Of a DNA stretch of 64,000 nucleotides, positions 46,823 through 56,069 are shown in pieces. Position 1 is the first letter of the stretch, and every line of letters starts with the position of its first letter. The stretch is from positions 1,240,001-1,304,000 of the forward strand of contig NZ_CP013233.1 of NCBI RefSeq assembly GCF_001584165.1, given 5' to 3'. A program made the translations under genes and the position numbers. This stretch comes from Collimonas arenae (GTDB taxonomy: Bacteria; Pseudomonadota; Gammaproteobacteria; Burkholderiales; Burkholderiaceae_D). The notes beneath the pieces are model-generated. The model worked only from the letters and a program-made list of their open reading frames with translations, did not search any database and was not told the DNA's origin.

Positions 46823-47338
46823 ATGCAAAATCACTTCGAGTTATTCCAGTTGCCGCAACGTTTCACGCTCGATACATCTGCGTTGGAGCAGGCCTATCAC
46901 GAGGTGCAGAACCAGACTCATCCGGATCGCTTCGTCAATGCCACCAGTGCCGAAAAGCGCGTGGCGATGCAATGGACGACGCGCGCCAACGAGGCTTACC
47001 AGACGCTCAAGAGCCCGTTCAAGCGTGCAGCCTATCTGTGCGAACTGAATGGCGTGGCGCTGGAAGTCGAATCGAATACGGCGATGCCGACAGCTTTCCT
47101 GATGCAGCAGATGGAATGGCGCGAAACGCTAGACGATGCCCGCGCGGAAAAGAACCTGGCCGCCCTGGAGCAACTGGACGAGGAATTACGCGCCGCGCGC
47201 AGGGCCGATCTGCAACGCATTGGCGTTTTGCTGGATGCCGGAGATTTCCAACAGGCTGCGCAATACGTGCGGCAGTTGATGTTCCTGGAAAAATTTGGGG
47301 AAGAGATCGGCAACGCATTCGCCGTTCTCGAATCGTAA
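46823..47338 (+). CDS. hscB: HscB, J-domain co-chaperone
   Basis: J-protein that brings IscU to HscA and stimulates its ATPase. The 171-residue protein starts FELFQLPQRFTLDTSALEQA and has the HPD tripeptide in NQTHPDRFVNA (about residues 32-34) and the helical C-terminal domain (AFLMQQMEWRETLDDARAEK, FLEKFGEEIGNAF) that binds IscU. Length matches E. coli HscB (171). It follows iscA by 115 bases. Confidence 0.95.
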   Translation: MQNHFELFQLPQRFTLDTSALEQAYHEVQNQTHPDRFVNATSAEKRVAMQWTTRANEAYQTLKSPFKRAAYLCELNGVALEVESNTAMPTAFLMQQMEWRETLDDARAEKNLAALEQLDEELRAARRADLQRIGVLLDAGDFQQAAQYVRQLMFLEKFGEEIGNAFAVLES

Positions 47339-47375
47339 ATCACGATACGACAATTATTATTAGCCGAGTACGAAC

Positions 47376-47989
47376 ATGCCTGAAGTCTGGTTATTCCTGA
47401 TCGCCGCAATGACGCTGACCCTGGCCCCGGGCCGGACAATATCTATGTGCTGACGCGCGGCATTGCGCAGGGCCGCAAGGCCGGCTTGGTGGCTGCACTT
47501 GGTTTCAGTTCTGGTCTGATTTTCCATACGATGCTGGCGGTACTCGGCTTTGCCGCGCTGATCAAGGCTTCGCCGCTGGCTTACTCGTTGTTGCGTTACG
47601 CCGGCGCTGCTTACCTGATCTATATCGGTGTGCGCACCCTGCGTTCGCACACCGCAGTACACCTGCAAGGCAATGCCGCACCGCAGAAGCTGTCGCGCAT
47701 CTATTGGCAGAGCGTGATCGCGAATATGCTGAACCCGAAAGTGACGCTGTTCTTCATTGCGTTCCTGCCGCAGTTCGTCAACGCCAGCGCCGGTCATATC
47801 CCAGTGCAGATGTTGCTCCTGGCAGCCGTATTTATTATGCAGGCGCTGGCAATATTCAGTGCGGTTGCCCTGTTTTCCGGCATGGTCGGCGCGTTTTTCC
47901 AGCGCAAAAAAACGGCCGCCACCACTATGAACCGCTTGGCGGGCTGTGCATTTATCGGACTCGGCATTCGCATCGCTCTGCCGCAATAA
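47376..47989 (+). CDS. LysE/RhtB-family amino-acid exporter inside the isc operon (frameshifted)
   Basis: An inner-membrane exporter of about 204 residues with five to six hydrophobic helices. Seen: start [92 protein letters not shown] and [12 protein letters not shown], a full RhtB/LysE pattern. The frame breaks at 47432: the ATG frame reads APGR and stops at a TGA soon after, while one added C (GGGCCCGGAC) gives the conserved [13 protein letters not shown]. It lies 37 bases after hscB and 28 before hscA, in the same direction, which splits a pair that is normally adjacent. Export of an amino acid, perhaps cysteine or homoserine, is inference. Confidence 0.85.
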
Positions 47990-48017
47990 AGCAATAAACG
48001 AAAAGCAAGATACCCCT

Positions 48018-49883
48018 ATGGCACTTCTGCAAATCTCCGAACCAGGCATGTCCACCGCACCGCACCAGCATCGGCTGGCGGTGGGGATTGATCTGGGCAC
48101 CACCAATTCGCTGGTCGCCACGGTGCGTAACAGCATTCCTGAGGTACTCAACGACGAGGCTGGCCGCCCATTGCTGCCGTCGATCGTGCGCTATCTGCCG
48201 AACGGCAACGCGCATATCGGCTACAAGGCGCAGGCGGCGCAAACGACTGATCCGAAGAACACCATTCTGTCGGTCAAGCGCTTCATGGGCCGTGGCCTGA
48301 AGGACATCGCCTACGCTGAGAACCTGCCTTACGATTTCCTCGATGCACCTGGCATGGTGCAGCTGAAGACGGTTGCCGGAGTCAAGAGCCCGGTTGAGAT
48401 TTCCGCTGAAATCCTGGCAACGCTGCGTCAGCAAGCCGAAGATGCGCTGGGCGACGATCTGGTCGGCGCGGTGATTACCGTGCCCGCCTATTTCGATGAT
48501 GCGCAGCGCCAGGCCACCAAGGATGCGGCCAAGCTGGCCGGCCTGAACGTGTTGCGCCTGCTGAATGAACCGACCGCGGCAGCGATCGCCTACGGCCTGG
48601 ATAATGCTTCCGAAGGCGTCTACGTGGTCTATGATCTGGGCGGTGGCACCTTCGATATTTCGATCCTGAAGCTGACCAAAGGTGTGTTTGAAGTATTGGC
48701 TACCGGCGGCGACTCGGCGCTCGGCGGCGACGATTTCGATCACCGCTTGTTTTGCTGGATCAGCAAGGAGGCGCAACTGTCGCCGTTGTCCGATGAAGAC
48801 ACTCGCGTGCTGATGGTCAAGGCGCGCGAAGCCAAGGAATTGCTGTCGACCAAAGCCGAAGTCACCATCGATGCCGCCTTGAGTTCAGGTGAACGCGTGC
48901 ATCTGCTGCTGACGTCGGAAATCTTTGACGAGATTACCAAGCATCTGGTGGCCAAGACCCTGACGCCAACCCGCAAGGCGCTACGCGATGCAGATCTGAG
49001 TGCCGACGATGTCGATGGCGTGGTGCTGGTTGGCGGCGCTACCCGCATGCCGAGCATTCGCAAGGCGGTCGGCGACTATTTTCATACGACGCCGCTGGCG
49101 AATATCGATCCGGATAAGGTGGTCGCATTGGGCGCCGCGATCCAGGCCAATCTGCTGGCCGGTAATCGCGCTCCCGGCGACGACTGGCTGTTGCTGGATG
49201 TGATCCCGCTGTCGCTCGGAATTGAAACCATGGGCGGCCTGGTGGAAAAGGTCATCCCACGCAATTCAACCATTCCTTGCGCGCGTGCGCAGGAATTCAC
49301 CACCTTCAAGGATGGCCAGACCGCGATGGCGATCCAGGTCTTGCAGGGCGAGCGCGAGCTGGTCAGCGATTGCCGTTCCCTGGCCAAGTTCGAGCTGCGT
49401 GGCATTCCGCCAATGGCGGCCGGTGCGGCGCGCATTCGCGTCACTTATCAGGTCGATGCGGATGGCTTGCTGTCGGTGTCGGCGCGCGAGTTGCGTTCCG
49501 GTGTGGAAGCATCGATCAGTGTCAAGCCGTCTTATGGTTTGGCTGATGACGATATTGCCCGCATGTTGCAGGAATCGTTTGCTTCGGCCGACGTCGACAT
49601 GCAGCAGCGTGCGTTGCGGGAAGAACAAGTGGAAGCTGAGCGGATCGTTCTTGCCACCGAATCTGCATTGCAGGCGGACGCTGCGTTGCTGTCTGAAGAG
49701 GAACGTATGTCGATTGCTGCGTTGATTGACGACGTGCGCACGAAAGCGCTGGGCAACGATCACCAGGCGATCAAAGCGGCGGTCGATGCGTTGGCGCATG
49801 GCACTGAAGAGTTTGCGGCGCGACGCATGGATCGCAGCGTGCACGATGCGCTGACCGGCAAGACGCTGGATCAGGTGTCCTGA
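48018..49883 (+). CDS. hscA: HscA, specialised Hsp70 for iron-sulfur cluster transfer
   Basis: Hsp70-type ATPase that binds the LPPVK loop of IscU. The 621-residue protein has [18 protein letters not shown] (about 24-41), [44 protein letters not shown], and a substrate domain with [21 protein letters not shown]. As usual for HscA it is shorter at the C-terminus than DnaK and lacks the acidic EEVD-like tail. I use the ATG at 48018 ([10 protein letters not shown]), 28 bases past the exporter stop; an upstream in-frame ATG at 47946 overlaps that gene. Confidence 0.96.
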   Translation: MALLQISEPGMSTAPHQHRLAVGIDLGTTNSLVATVRNSIPEVLNDEAGRPLLPSIVRYLPNGNAHIGYKAQAAQTTDPKNTILSVKRFMGRGLKDIAYAENLPYDFLDAPGMVQLKTVAGVKSPVEISAEILATLRQQAEDALGDDLVGAVITVPAYFDDAQRQATKDAAKLAGLNVLRLLNEPTAAAIAYGLDNASEGVYVVYDLGGGTFDISILKLTKGVFEVLATGGDSALGGDDFDHRLFCWISKEAQLSPLSDEDTRVLMVKAREAKELLSTKAEVTIDAALSSGERVHLLLTSEIFDEITKHLVAKTLTPTRKALRDADLSADDVDGVVLVGGATRMPSIRKAVGDYFHTTPLANIDPDKVVALGAAIQANLLAGNRAPGDDWLLLDVIPLSLGIETMGGLVEKVIPRNSTIPCARAQEFTTFKDGQTAMAIQVLQGERELVSDCRSLAKFELRGIPPMAAGAARIRVTYQVDADGLLSVSARELRSGVEASISVKPSYGLADDDIARMLQESFASADVDMQQRALREEQVEAERIVLATESALQADAALLSEEERMSIAALIDDVRTKALGNDHQAIKAAVDALAHGTEEFAARRMDRSVHDALTGKTLDQVS

Positions 49884-49931
49884 AAACCCTATACATTCAA
49901 AAAGAATCAACCTATTCCCGAGGTAAACAAA

Positions 49932-50270
49932 GTGCCCCAAATCGTCGTACTGCCACATCCAACCTACTGCCCAGAGGGCGCCGTGATTGAAGCGCCACGC
50001 GGCCAATCGGTCTGCAATGCGTTGCTCGACCACGATATCGAAATCGAACACGCCTGCGAAAAATCCTGTGCCTGTACCACTTGCCACGTCGTGGTGCGTG
50101 AAGGCTTCGCCTCGCTTGGCGAACTGGATGAGAAAGAGGAAGATCTGCTGGATATGGCGTGGGGCCTGGAAGCCACATCGCGTCTGTCATGCCAGGCGAT
50201 CGTCGGTGAAGAAGATCTGGTGGTCGAGATCCCGAAGTATACGATCAACCACGCCAGCGAAAACCATTAA
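49932..50270 (+). CDS. fdx: Fdx, adrenodoxin-type [2Fe-2S] ferredoxin
   Basis: The electron donor of the ISC pathway. The 112-residue protein has the C-x5-C-x2-C pattern in HACEKSCACTTCHVVV (about 42-51) and the fourth cysteine in SRLSCQAIV (about 88), with LDEKEEDLLDMAWGLE between. It starts with GTG at 49932 (MPQIVVLPHP). It lies 48 bases after hscA and 41 before iscX. Confidence 0.96.
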   Translation: MPQIVVLPHPTYCPEGAVIEAPRGQSVCNALLDHDIEIEHACEKSCACTTCHVVVREGFASLGELDEKEEDLLDMAWGLEATSRLSCQAIVGEEDLVVEIPKYTINHASENH

Positions 50271-50311
50271 TCACTCGCTATCGTAGCAATTGCCAATAGG
50301 GGAGCAGCATA

Positions 50312-50506
50312 ATGAAGTGGACCGACACATTGCTGATTGCAGAAACGTTGTACGACAAATTTCCGGATATCGATCCGGCGACGATTCGTTTCACCGACCT
50401 GCACAAATGGGTATTAGACCTGGAAGGTTTCGACGACGATCCAAAGCGTTCCGGCGAAAAAATCCTGGAGGCGATTCAAGCCGCCTGGATCGACGAAGCA
50501 AAGTAA
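50312..50506 (+). CDS. iscX: IscX, small acidic ISC accessory protein
   Basis: A 64-residue protein that matches Isc[55 protein letters not shown]. IscX binds IscS and iron and tunes cluster assembly. GGGGAG precedes the ATG. It is the last gene of the isc operon, followed by a strong terminator. Confidence 0.96.
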   Translation: MKWTDTLLIAETLYDKFPDIDPATIRFTDLHKWVLDLEGFDDDPKRSGEKILEAIQAAWIDEAK

Positions 50507-50530
50507 GCGCAATATTGATTGCATAATGAA

Positions 50531-50570
50531 AAACCCGCTGTCGCTACACTTGAGCGACAGCGGGTTTTTT
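50531..50570. terminator. Bidirectional terminator between iscX and the glycine-zipper gene
   Basis: AAACCCGCTGTCGCT (50531-50545) and AGCGACAGCGGGTTT (50553-50567) form a perfect 15-bp stem around ACACTTG, with a T6 run on the plus side and an A-run on the other, so it can serve both convergent transcripts. Confidence 0.9.
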
Positions 50571-50599
50571 GTTGGCAGCGTTGTTGTACCTGATGTTGC

Positions 50600-51289
50600 T
50601 TAACCGCGTCCTTCCAGATGGCCGTTGACGACTCGCACCGGATCGCCTACACGCCAGCCCTCGCCCGATTGTGGGAAAGTGCGGGCCTTGCCGTCGTCCA
50701 TACGCACCACGACCTGATAGGTGGTGTTGGTGCGGGTGCGTTTTTCCACCTCGTTGCCGGCAAAGCCGCCGCCAACCGCGCCGGCGACAGTCGCCAGGGT
50801 ATTACCATTGCCATGGCCGACCTGGTGGCCGAGGATGCCGCCTAGTACGGCGCCCGCTGCAATGCCTACGCCGCTAGGCTTGGCTGCGTGCTGGATCGCC
50901 TGTATCGATTCAACCCGGCCGCAGCTGTGGCAGATCGCAGGTTGTGGAGCCGCTTCCGGCTGGCGTGGGGCAACTGCATAGGCTGGCTGGGGCGCTTGTT
51001 GCATCGGTGCAGCGGCCTGGTTCGGCGCTTGCTGGTAATCACCATTCTGGCCGTTTGGCGCGCCATTTTGATTTTGCGTCAGCTGGCCAGATTGTTGTTG
51101 CGGTTGCTGCTGCGAGTTGTAGTCGCCCGGCGCTGCGGACATCGCAGCCATTTGCTGTGGAGTGGAGCCTTGTGAACTAGGAAACAGGCCAGTCATCGCG
51201 GCTACGCCTACCAGGCTGGCCAGCGTAACTGCAACAGCCGCGGTAGCGACCAGCGGATGAATGCGATTGTTTGGTTTCGGATTGTCCAT
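50600..51289 (-). CDS. Glycine-zipper 2TM-domain membrane protein
   Basis: A 229-residue envelope protein. It has an N-terminal membrane segment or uncleaved signal (ATAAVAVTLASLVGVAAMTG, about 14-33), a long Gln/Pro/Asn-rich linker (about 40-110), a CHSCGRVESIQAI stretch and a glycine-zipper pair, GIAAGAVLGGILGHQVGHG and TLATVAGAVGGGFAGNEVEK (about 140-185), of the 17-kDa surface antigen type. The C-terminal part (YQVVVRMDDGKARTFPQSGE, WRVGDPVRVVNGHL) is the SH3-like strand set often linked to it. Such proteins are thought to affect envelope stability. Confidence 0.85.
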   Translation of the reverse strand: MDNPKPNNRIHPLVATAAVAVTLASLVGVAAMTGLFPSSQGSTPQQMAAMSAAPGDYNSQQQPQQQSGQLTQNQNGAPNGQNGDYQQAPNQAAAPMQQAPQPAYAVAPRQPEAAPQPAICHSCGRVESIQAIQHAAKPSGVGIAAGAVLGGILGHQVGHGNGNTLATVAGAVGGGFAGNEVEKRTRTNTTYQVVVRMDDGKARTFPQSGEGWRVGDPVRVVNGHLEGRG

Positions 51290-51457
51290 TATTACCTCCA
51301 GAAAATCTTTTGTTTGTTAAGTAAAGTAATTATCAAAGGTTTGTTGGCTGAGCACTAGATTGATAGTGTGTCAGATGTATCCTTATGTAACGAGTTCAAT
51401 CTATCTGGAAATATTTTACTGAGGGGCAACGTATTTACGCCACAAACTCCCAATAAT

Positions 51458-51484
51458 TGGGGTCAGAGTCGAATTAATTTCAGT
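51458..51484. repeat. GGGGTCAGAGT-type repeat, half-site
   Basis: TTGGGGTCAGAGTCGAATTA matches the arm of the hairpin at 57167-57224 but here has no matching opposite arm, so it looks like a decayed copy. It lies in the gap between the glycine-zipper gene and lysS. Confidence 0.6.
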
Positions 51485-51512
51485 TTGACGGGGGGTATTT
51501 ACTCCGTGGGAC

Positions 51513-51575
51513 GTCAAATGGAGTCAGAGTAATTTTCGCAAAAGGCCGCGAAAAAAAACTCCGACCCCATTTGAC
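51513..51575. repeat. GGGGTCAGAGT-type palindromic repeat, copy 2
   Basis: GTCAAATGGAGTCAGAGT (51513-51530) and ACTCCGACCCCATTTGAC (51558-51575) are near-complementary 18-base arms around an A/G-rich loop. The loop (AATTTTCGCAAAA...) is almost the same as in copy 1 at 11696-11746. Confidence 0.85.
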
Positions 51576-51625
51576 TGCGCCGTCGTTGATTTGTTGGAAA
51601 TCAACGGCGGCGCATCATACTGTTA

Positions 51626-53152
51626 TCAGTCCTCGCGGCGCAGGTGCGGGAACAAGAGTACGTCGCGGATGTTTGGCGAGTCGGTGATCAACATCATCAA
51701 ACGGTCGATGCCGATGCCGCAACCGCCGGTCGGAGGCATGCCGTATTCCAGTGCGCGGATATAGTCGGCGTCGAAATACATGGCTTCTTCGTCGCCGGCG
51801 TCTTTGGCGGCTACCTGGGCCTGGAAGCGGGCGGCCTGGTCTTCCGAATCGTTCAATTCGGAGAAGCCGTTGGCGATTTCACGGCCGGTGACGAACAGTT
51901 CGAAACGTTCGGTGATGCCCGGTACGGTGTCGGATGCGCGTGCCAGCGGCGATACTTCGACCGGGTAATCAACGATGTAGGTCGGATCCCACAGTTGTGC
52001 TTCTGCGGTTTCTTCAAACAGCGCCAACTGCAGTGCGCCGAGACCGGCATGGGCGTGTGGCTTGACGCCAAACTTCTTCAGTTCGGCCTTGATGAATTCG
52101 GCATCCTGCAACTGTGCGTCCTGATATTGCGGCGCATATTTGTTGATGGCGCCGATGATCGTCAAGCGCTGGAATGGCTTGCTCAGATCCAGTTCGCGGC
52201 CCTGATAAGTCAGGACGGCGGTGCCATGAGCATCGATAGCGGCCTGACGGATCACTTGTTCAGTGAAATTCATTAGCCATTGATAGTCAACGTATGCCGC
52301 ATAGAATTCCATCATCGTGAATTCCGGATTGTGGCGCGGTGACACGCCTTCATTGCGGAAGTTGCGATTGACTTCAAATACGCGTTCGAAACCGCCAACC
52401 ACCAGACGCTTCAGATACAGCTCAGGCGCAATGCGCAGGAACATCTGCATGTCCAGCGCATTGTGGTGAGTGATGAATGGTTTGGCCGCGGCGCCGCCAG
52501 GGATGGCGTGCAGCATCGGCGTTTCGACTTCCATGAAGTCGTTCTTTTCCATGAAGCGGCGGATCGACGACATCGCAGCGGTACGTACCTTGAAGGTGCG
52601 GCGCGTATCTTCGCTCATGATCAGGTCGACGTAGCGCTGGCGGTACTTGGTTTCCTGATCGGCCAGGCCGTGGAATTTGTCCGGCAGCGGGCGCAGCGAT
52701 TTGGTCAGCAGGCGCAGCGTGGTGACCTTGATCGACAGTTCGCCAGTCTTGGTCTTGAACAGCGTGCCTTCTGCGCCGAGGATGTCGCCGAGGTCGTAGT
52801 GCTTGAAGTTGTCGTAGTTGTCTTCACCGATGTTTTCCTTGGTGATGAACAGCTGGATACGGCCGTCGGCCTTGCTGCCAGACGCATCCTGCAAGGTCGC
52901 GAAAGAAGCTTTGCCCATCACGCGTTTCAGCATCATGCGGCCGGCGACGACCACCTTGACGGCGGCGGCGTCCAGCGCTTCGCCATCCTGGCCAGCGTAC
53001 TCTGCCTGCACCGCGTCCGCCTTATGGGTCGGACGGAAGTCGTTAGGGAAGGCCACGCCCTGGCTGCGCAAGGCGCTGAGCTTGGTACGGCGTTCCGCGA
53101 TGATCTTGTTTTCGTCTTGCGGGACAGGTTGCTGCTGATTGTCTGTCGTCAT
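51626..53152 (-). CDS. lysS: Lysyl-tRNA synthetase, class II
   Basis: Charges tRNA-Lys with lysine. The 508-residue class II enzyme has the N-terminal OB-fold ([20 protein letters not shown]) and the three class II motifs: [17 protein letters not shown] (motif 1 region), [20 protein letters not shown] with FTMMEFY (motif 2) and [20 protein letters not shown] (motif 3). Length fits E. coli LysRS (505). It lies downstream of prfB with an 87-base gap, the same order as in E. coli, which suggests co-transcription. Confidence 0.97.
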   Translation of the reverse strand: MTTDNQQQPVPQDENKIIAERRTKLSALRSQGVAFPNDFRPTHKADAVQAEYAGQDGEALDAAAVKVVVAGRMMLKRVMGKASFATLQDASGSKADGRIQLFITKENIGEDNYDNFKHYDLGDILGAEGTLFKTKTGELSIKVTTLRLLTKSLRPLPDKFHGLADQETKYRQRYVDLIMSEDTRRTFKVRTAAMSSIRRFMEKNDFMEVETPMLHAIPGGAAAKPFITHHNALDMQMFLRIAPELYLKRLVVGGFERVFEVNRNFRNEGVSPRHNPEFTMMEFYAAYVDYQWLMNFTEQVIRQAAIDAHGTAVLTYQGRELDLSKPFQRLTIIGAINKYAPQYQDAQLQDAEFIKAELKKFGVKPHAHAGLGALQLALFEETAEAQLWDPTYIVDYPVEVSPLARASDTVPGITERFELFVTGREIANGFSELNDSEDQAARFQAQVAAKDAGDEEAMYFDADYIRALEYGMPPTGGCGIGIDRLMMLITDSPNIRDVLLFPHLRRED

Positions 53153-53239
53153 GTCGGTATCTTTATAAATGATGCGGTGAAACGTCTGTGGTGCGGCGGG
53201 AAAGACCGTGCCGCGGACATCGCCGGCGGCACGTTGAAA

Positions 53240-54344
53240 TTACACGCCTTGCTTGAGTGAAGCCGCGATGAAGTCGTCAAGGTCGCCGTCGAGGATGGCC
53301 TTGGTGTTGCCGCTCTCGAAGTTGGTGCGCAAATCCTTGATGCGCGACTGGTCCAACACGTAAGAGCGGATCTGGTGGCCCCAGCCGACGTCGGTCTTGG
53401 AGTCTTCCAGCTTCTGTTGTTCGCTCATGCGCTTGCGCAGTTCCAGTTCATACAGTTTGGCTTTCAACATGTCCCACGCTTCGGCGCGGTTGCGGTGCTG
53501 GCTGCGGTCGTTCTGGCATTGCACGACGATACCGGACGGCATGTGCGTCAGACGCACCGCGGAGTCGGTCTTGTTGATGTGCTGACCACCGGCGCCGGAC
53601 GCGCGATAGGTATCGACGCGGACATCGGCAGGATTGACTTCGATATCGATCGAGTCGTCCACTTCCGGGTACACGAACAAGCTGGAAAACGAAGTGTGGC
53701 GGCCGTTGGCGGAGTCGAAAGGCGATTTGCGGACCAGGCGATGCACGCCGGTTTCGGTGCGCAGGAAACCGTAGGCATAATCGCCCTCGACTTTCAGCGT
53801 AGCGGTCTTGATGCCGGCGACTTCACCGTCGGATTGTTCCAGAATATCGACCTTGAAACCCTTGCGTTCGCAATAGCGCAGATACTGGCGCAGCAGCATC
53901 GATGCCCAGTCTTGCGCCTCAGTGCCGCCGGCGCCGGCTTGAATATCGATGAAGCAATTGTTCGGGTCCATCGGATTGCTGAACATGCGGCGGAATTCCA
54001 TGCCTTCCACCAGCTTGCGCAATTCCTCGGTATCGGCTTCGACAGCTTCTATCGTTTCTTCGTCCTGCTCTTCGCGGGCCATCTGGAACAGATCGGTGGT
54101 GTCGCGCAGATCGGCTTCGATCTTAGTCAACGTCAGCACGATGGCTTCCAGCGATTTCTTTTCTTTACCCAGGTCCTGGGCGCGCTTCTGATCGTTCCAG
54201 ACTTCCGGATCTTCCAGTTCGCCATTGACCTGGTCGAGTTTCTCTAACTTCGTATCGAAGTCAAAGATACCTCCGTAGTTCAGCTTCGCGGCTGGTCAGG
54301 TCCGCGAGCAGGTTTTGCAGGGAATTTAAGCGTTCGGCTTCCAT
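53240..54344 (-). CDS. prfB: Peptide chain release factor 2 (programmed +1 frameshift)
   Basis: RF2 ends translation at UGA and UAA. The main frame has the GGQ motif in [19 protein letters not shown], the release determinant SPF in [14 protein letters not shown], and [20 protein letters not shown]. The gene starts in another frame: ATG at 54344 encodes 27 residues ([16 protein letters not shown] onward to RRYL) and then a TGA. On the minus strand the site reads GGAGG-TAT-CTT-TGA-C (54274 to 54260), matching the known RF2 autoregulatory frameshift, after which the frame continues [14 protein letters not shown]. Joined length is about 367 residues, as in E. coli (365). Confidence 0.97.
54260..54274 (-). 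promoter_or_regulatory. RF2 programmed frameshift signal
   Basis: On the minus strand GGAGG, a 3-base spacer TAT, the slippery CTT and the stop TGA followed by C. The internal Shine-Dalgarno-like GGAGG pushes the ribosome +1 when RF2 is scarce and the UGA is read slowly. It differs from E. coli only in the exact SD-like bases. Confidence 0.95.
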
Positions 54345-54564
54345 TTTCGGCTCTTTTGCAATCAAACCCTAAATTATACGCCAGCGCTATGGCAGATGGC
54401 GCCGCTGTTTGCGTTTTGCTACGGATTGGAGGCTGTTTTTTGGCAAATATGCACAAATGTCAGCCATAGGTGAACCATTACGACAGGACAGATATCGAAC
54501 TCGCAATCTTCTACTCTACAATGGATTGCACGCTTGATCATTTTCCCGCAAGGCCTTGCCGCCC

Positions 54565-55329
54565 ATGACGATTAAGGCAAAAAGCAGCCAATTTGGTATC
54601 GATTTGCCATCTTTCTTGCTGGTGATGCCATTATGCCTAAGCCTTGGCGCCTGCGGCTTGCTGGCGCCCACACCTGCGCCGCACGGCGAAGTCCAGGGCG
54701 CTTCCACCAGCGGTGGAGAACTGGCGCAGTCAGACGTCAACCGCATGGCGACGTTGGCCATGCACGACAATCTCGATAGCCTGTATCGCTTGCTGGACAA
54801 GTTGTACCGACGCAACCCGGCAGAGTGGAAAAAGACCGCCGCCAGCCGTGAGTTGGCAATCCAGCGCGTACGCGAGGCAGTCGAGGCACGCCAGCCGTGG
54901 CCCGAACTGCAAGGAAAGCATGACATACAGGCACTGTCGTTGGCGCTTGATCCGGCTTTCAGCGGCGATCGTGCGGCGGCGTTTATTTACGGCGCAGCGG
55001 ACATGATCATCGTCGCCCACGGCGGCAAGACCAAGTTTTACCTGATTGACGGACTCAACGCCCAATACCTGTACAACGCCGCCCGCAACATGGAAATCGC
55101 CGCGTGGATTCTCGGCAGCCGCAAAAATCCTGCTGGCCAGCCGCTGCTACTGTCGAACGACATCTCAGAGAGCGAGCACAACATCAGTTTCGAGAGGGAG
55201 TTCGGCAAGGTGATTGCCCGCATCGATTTGCTGGCCGAGTTCACTACCGAGAAATACCGGCGGGCCGGCATAAGTTACGTGCAGAACCTGGTGGGCGGGA
55301 CTTTCCTACAGTTTTTACCGGTGCGCTGA
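54565..55329 (+). CDS. Lipoprotein of unknown function
   Basis: A 254-residue protein with an N-terminal signal and lipobox LGAC (in SLGACGLLAP, Cys about residue 30), then a polar helical part: ESVN-free start VNRMATLAMHDNLDSLYRLL, RRNPAEWKKTAASRELAIQR and FSGDRAAAFIYGAADMIIVA, ending GGTFLQFLPVR. Proteins of this type are conserved among Burkholderiales, where I know no function. I take the ATG at 54565 (MTIKAKSSQ) over 54556. It is divergent from prfB. Confidence 0.72.
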   Translation: MTIKAKSSQFGIDLPSFLLVMPLCLSLGACGLLAPTPAPHGEVQGASTSGGELAQSDVNRMATLAMHDNLDSLYRLLDKLYRRNPAEWKKTAASRELAIQRVREAVEARQPWPELQGKHDIQALSLALDPAFSGDRAAAFIYGAADMIIVAHGGKTKFYLIDGLNAQYLYNAARNMEIAAWILGSRKNPAGQPLLLSNDISESEHNISFEREFGKVIARIDLLAEFTTEKYRRAGISYVQNLVGGTFLQFLPVR

Positions 55330-55466
55330 TTATTTCCACGCATGTCCTGTTTTGTCCGCAATATGTCTAGCAGAGGTATTTCGCGACATCCCGCCGACGC
55401 ATAACATGATCCTCAACGATGGCAACCCGATTCCGGGGTGTCCGTGCATTGAATGAGGTTAACAAC

Positions 55467-56069
55467 ATGTTGAGCGTCGGAATACTGGTTTTTGATGACG
55501 TGGAAATCCTGGATTTTTCAGGTCCTTATGAAGTGTTTTCCACAGCTTCCCGAGTGCATGGGCGCGGCAACGGCGGCATCGCCGCAGGCAGCCTGTTCCG
55601 CTGCTTTCTGGTTGCGCCGGACATGCGACCGGTGCGTGCACGCGGTGGCATGAAAGTGTTGCCGGATTGCGTGCTGTTGCCATCTTCGGAGTTGGATGTG
55701 CTGCTGGTGCCGGGCGGTGACGTTTCCGTTATCGTCAATAACGACGCCGTGATTGCCTGGATCGCAGCGCAATCTGGGAGTACCGTCATCACGGCATCGG
55801 TCTGTACCGGCGCCTTCCTGCTGGCCAAGGCCGGCTTGCTGGATGGTCTGGATGCCACGACGCACTGGGAAGATCAGGATGACTTGCAGGCAGCTTTTCC
55901 TGCGCTTGCAGTCAAGCGCGACGTAGCTTGGGTCGATTGCGGTAAAGTGGTGACTTCCGGCGGCATATCGGCGGGTGTCGACATGGGCTTGCATCTGGTC
56001 GAGCGATTGGCCGGCGCGGCTCTGGCGAACGCCACCGCCAAACAGATGGAGTACCGATGGCTGCAATAA
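55467..56069 (+). CDS. DJ-1/PfpI-family glutamine-amidotransferase-like protein
   Basis: A 200-residue protein of the DJ-1/PfpI fold. Seen: SVGILVFDDVEILDFSGPYE at the start, LDVLLVPGGDVSVIVNNDAV, the nucleophile-elbow cysteine in ITASVCTGAFLLAKAGLLDG and TTHWEDQDDL. This matches the isonitrile-hydratase/ThiJ group that pairs with GlxA-like regulators. The enzyme activity cannot be told. It overlaps the next gene by 13 bases, so both are translated together. I use the ATG at 55467. Confidence 0.87.
   Translation: MLSVGILVFDDVEILDFSGPYEVFSTASRVHGRGNGGIAAGSLFRCFLVAPDMRPVRARGGMKVLPDCVLLPSSELDVLLVPGGDVSVIVNNDAVIAWIAAQSGSTVITASVCTGAFLLAKAGLLDGLDATTHWEDQDDLQAAFPALAVKRDVAWVDCGKVVTSGGISAGVDMGLHLVERLAGAALANATAKQMEYRWLQ

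Noticed and set aside
52463..53260. 265-residue plus-strand frame opposite lysS
   Set aside because: Antisense shadow with no family features; lysS carries all class II motifs.
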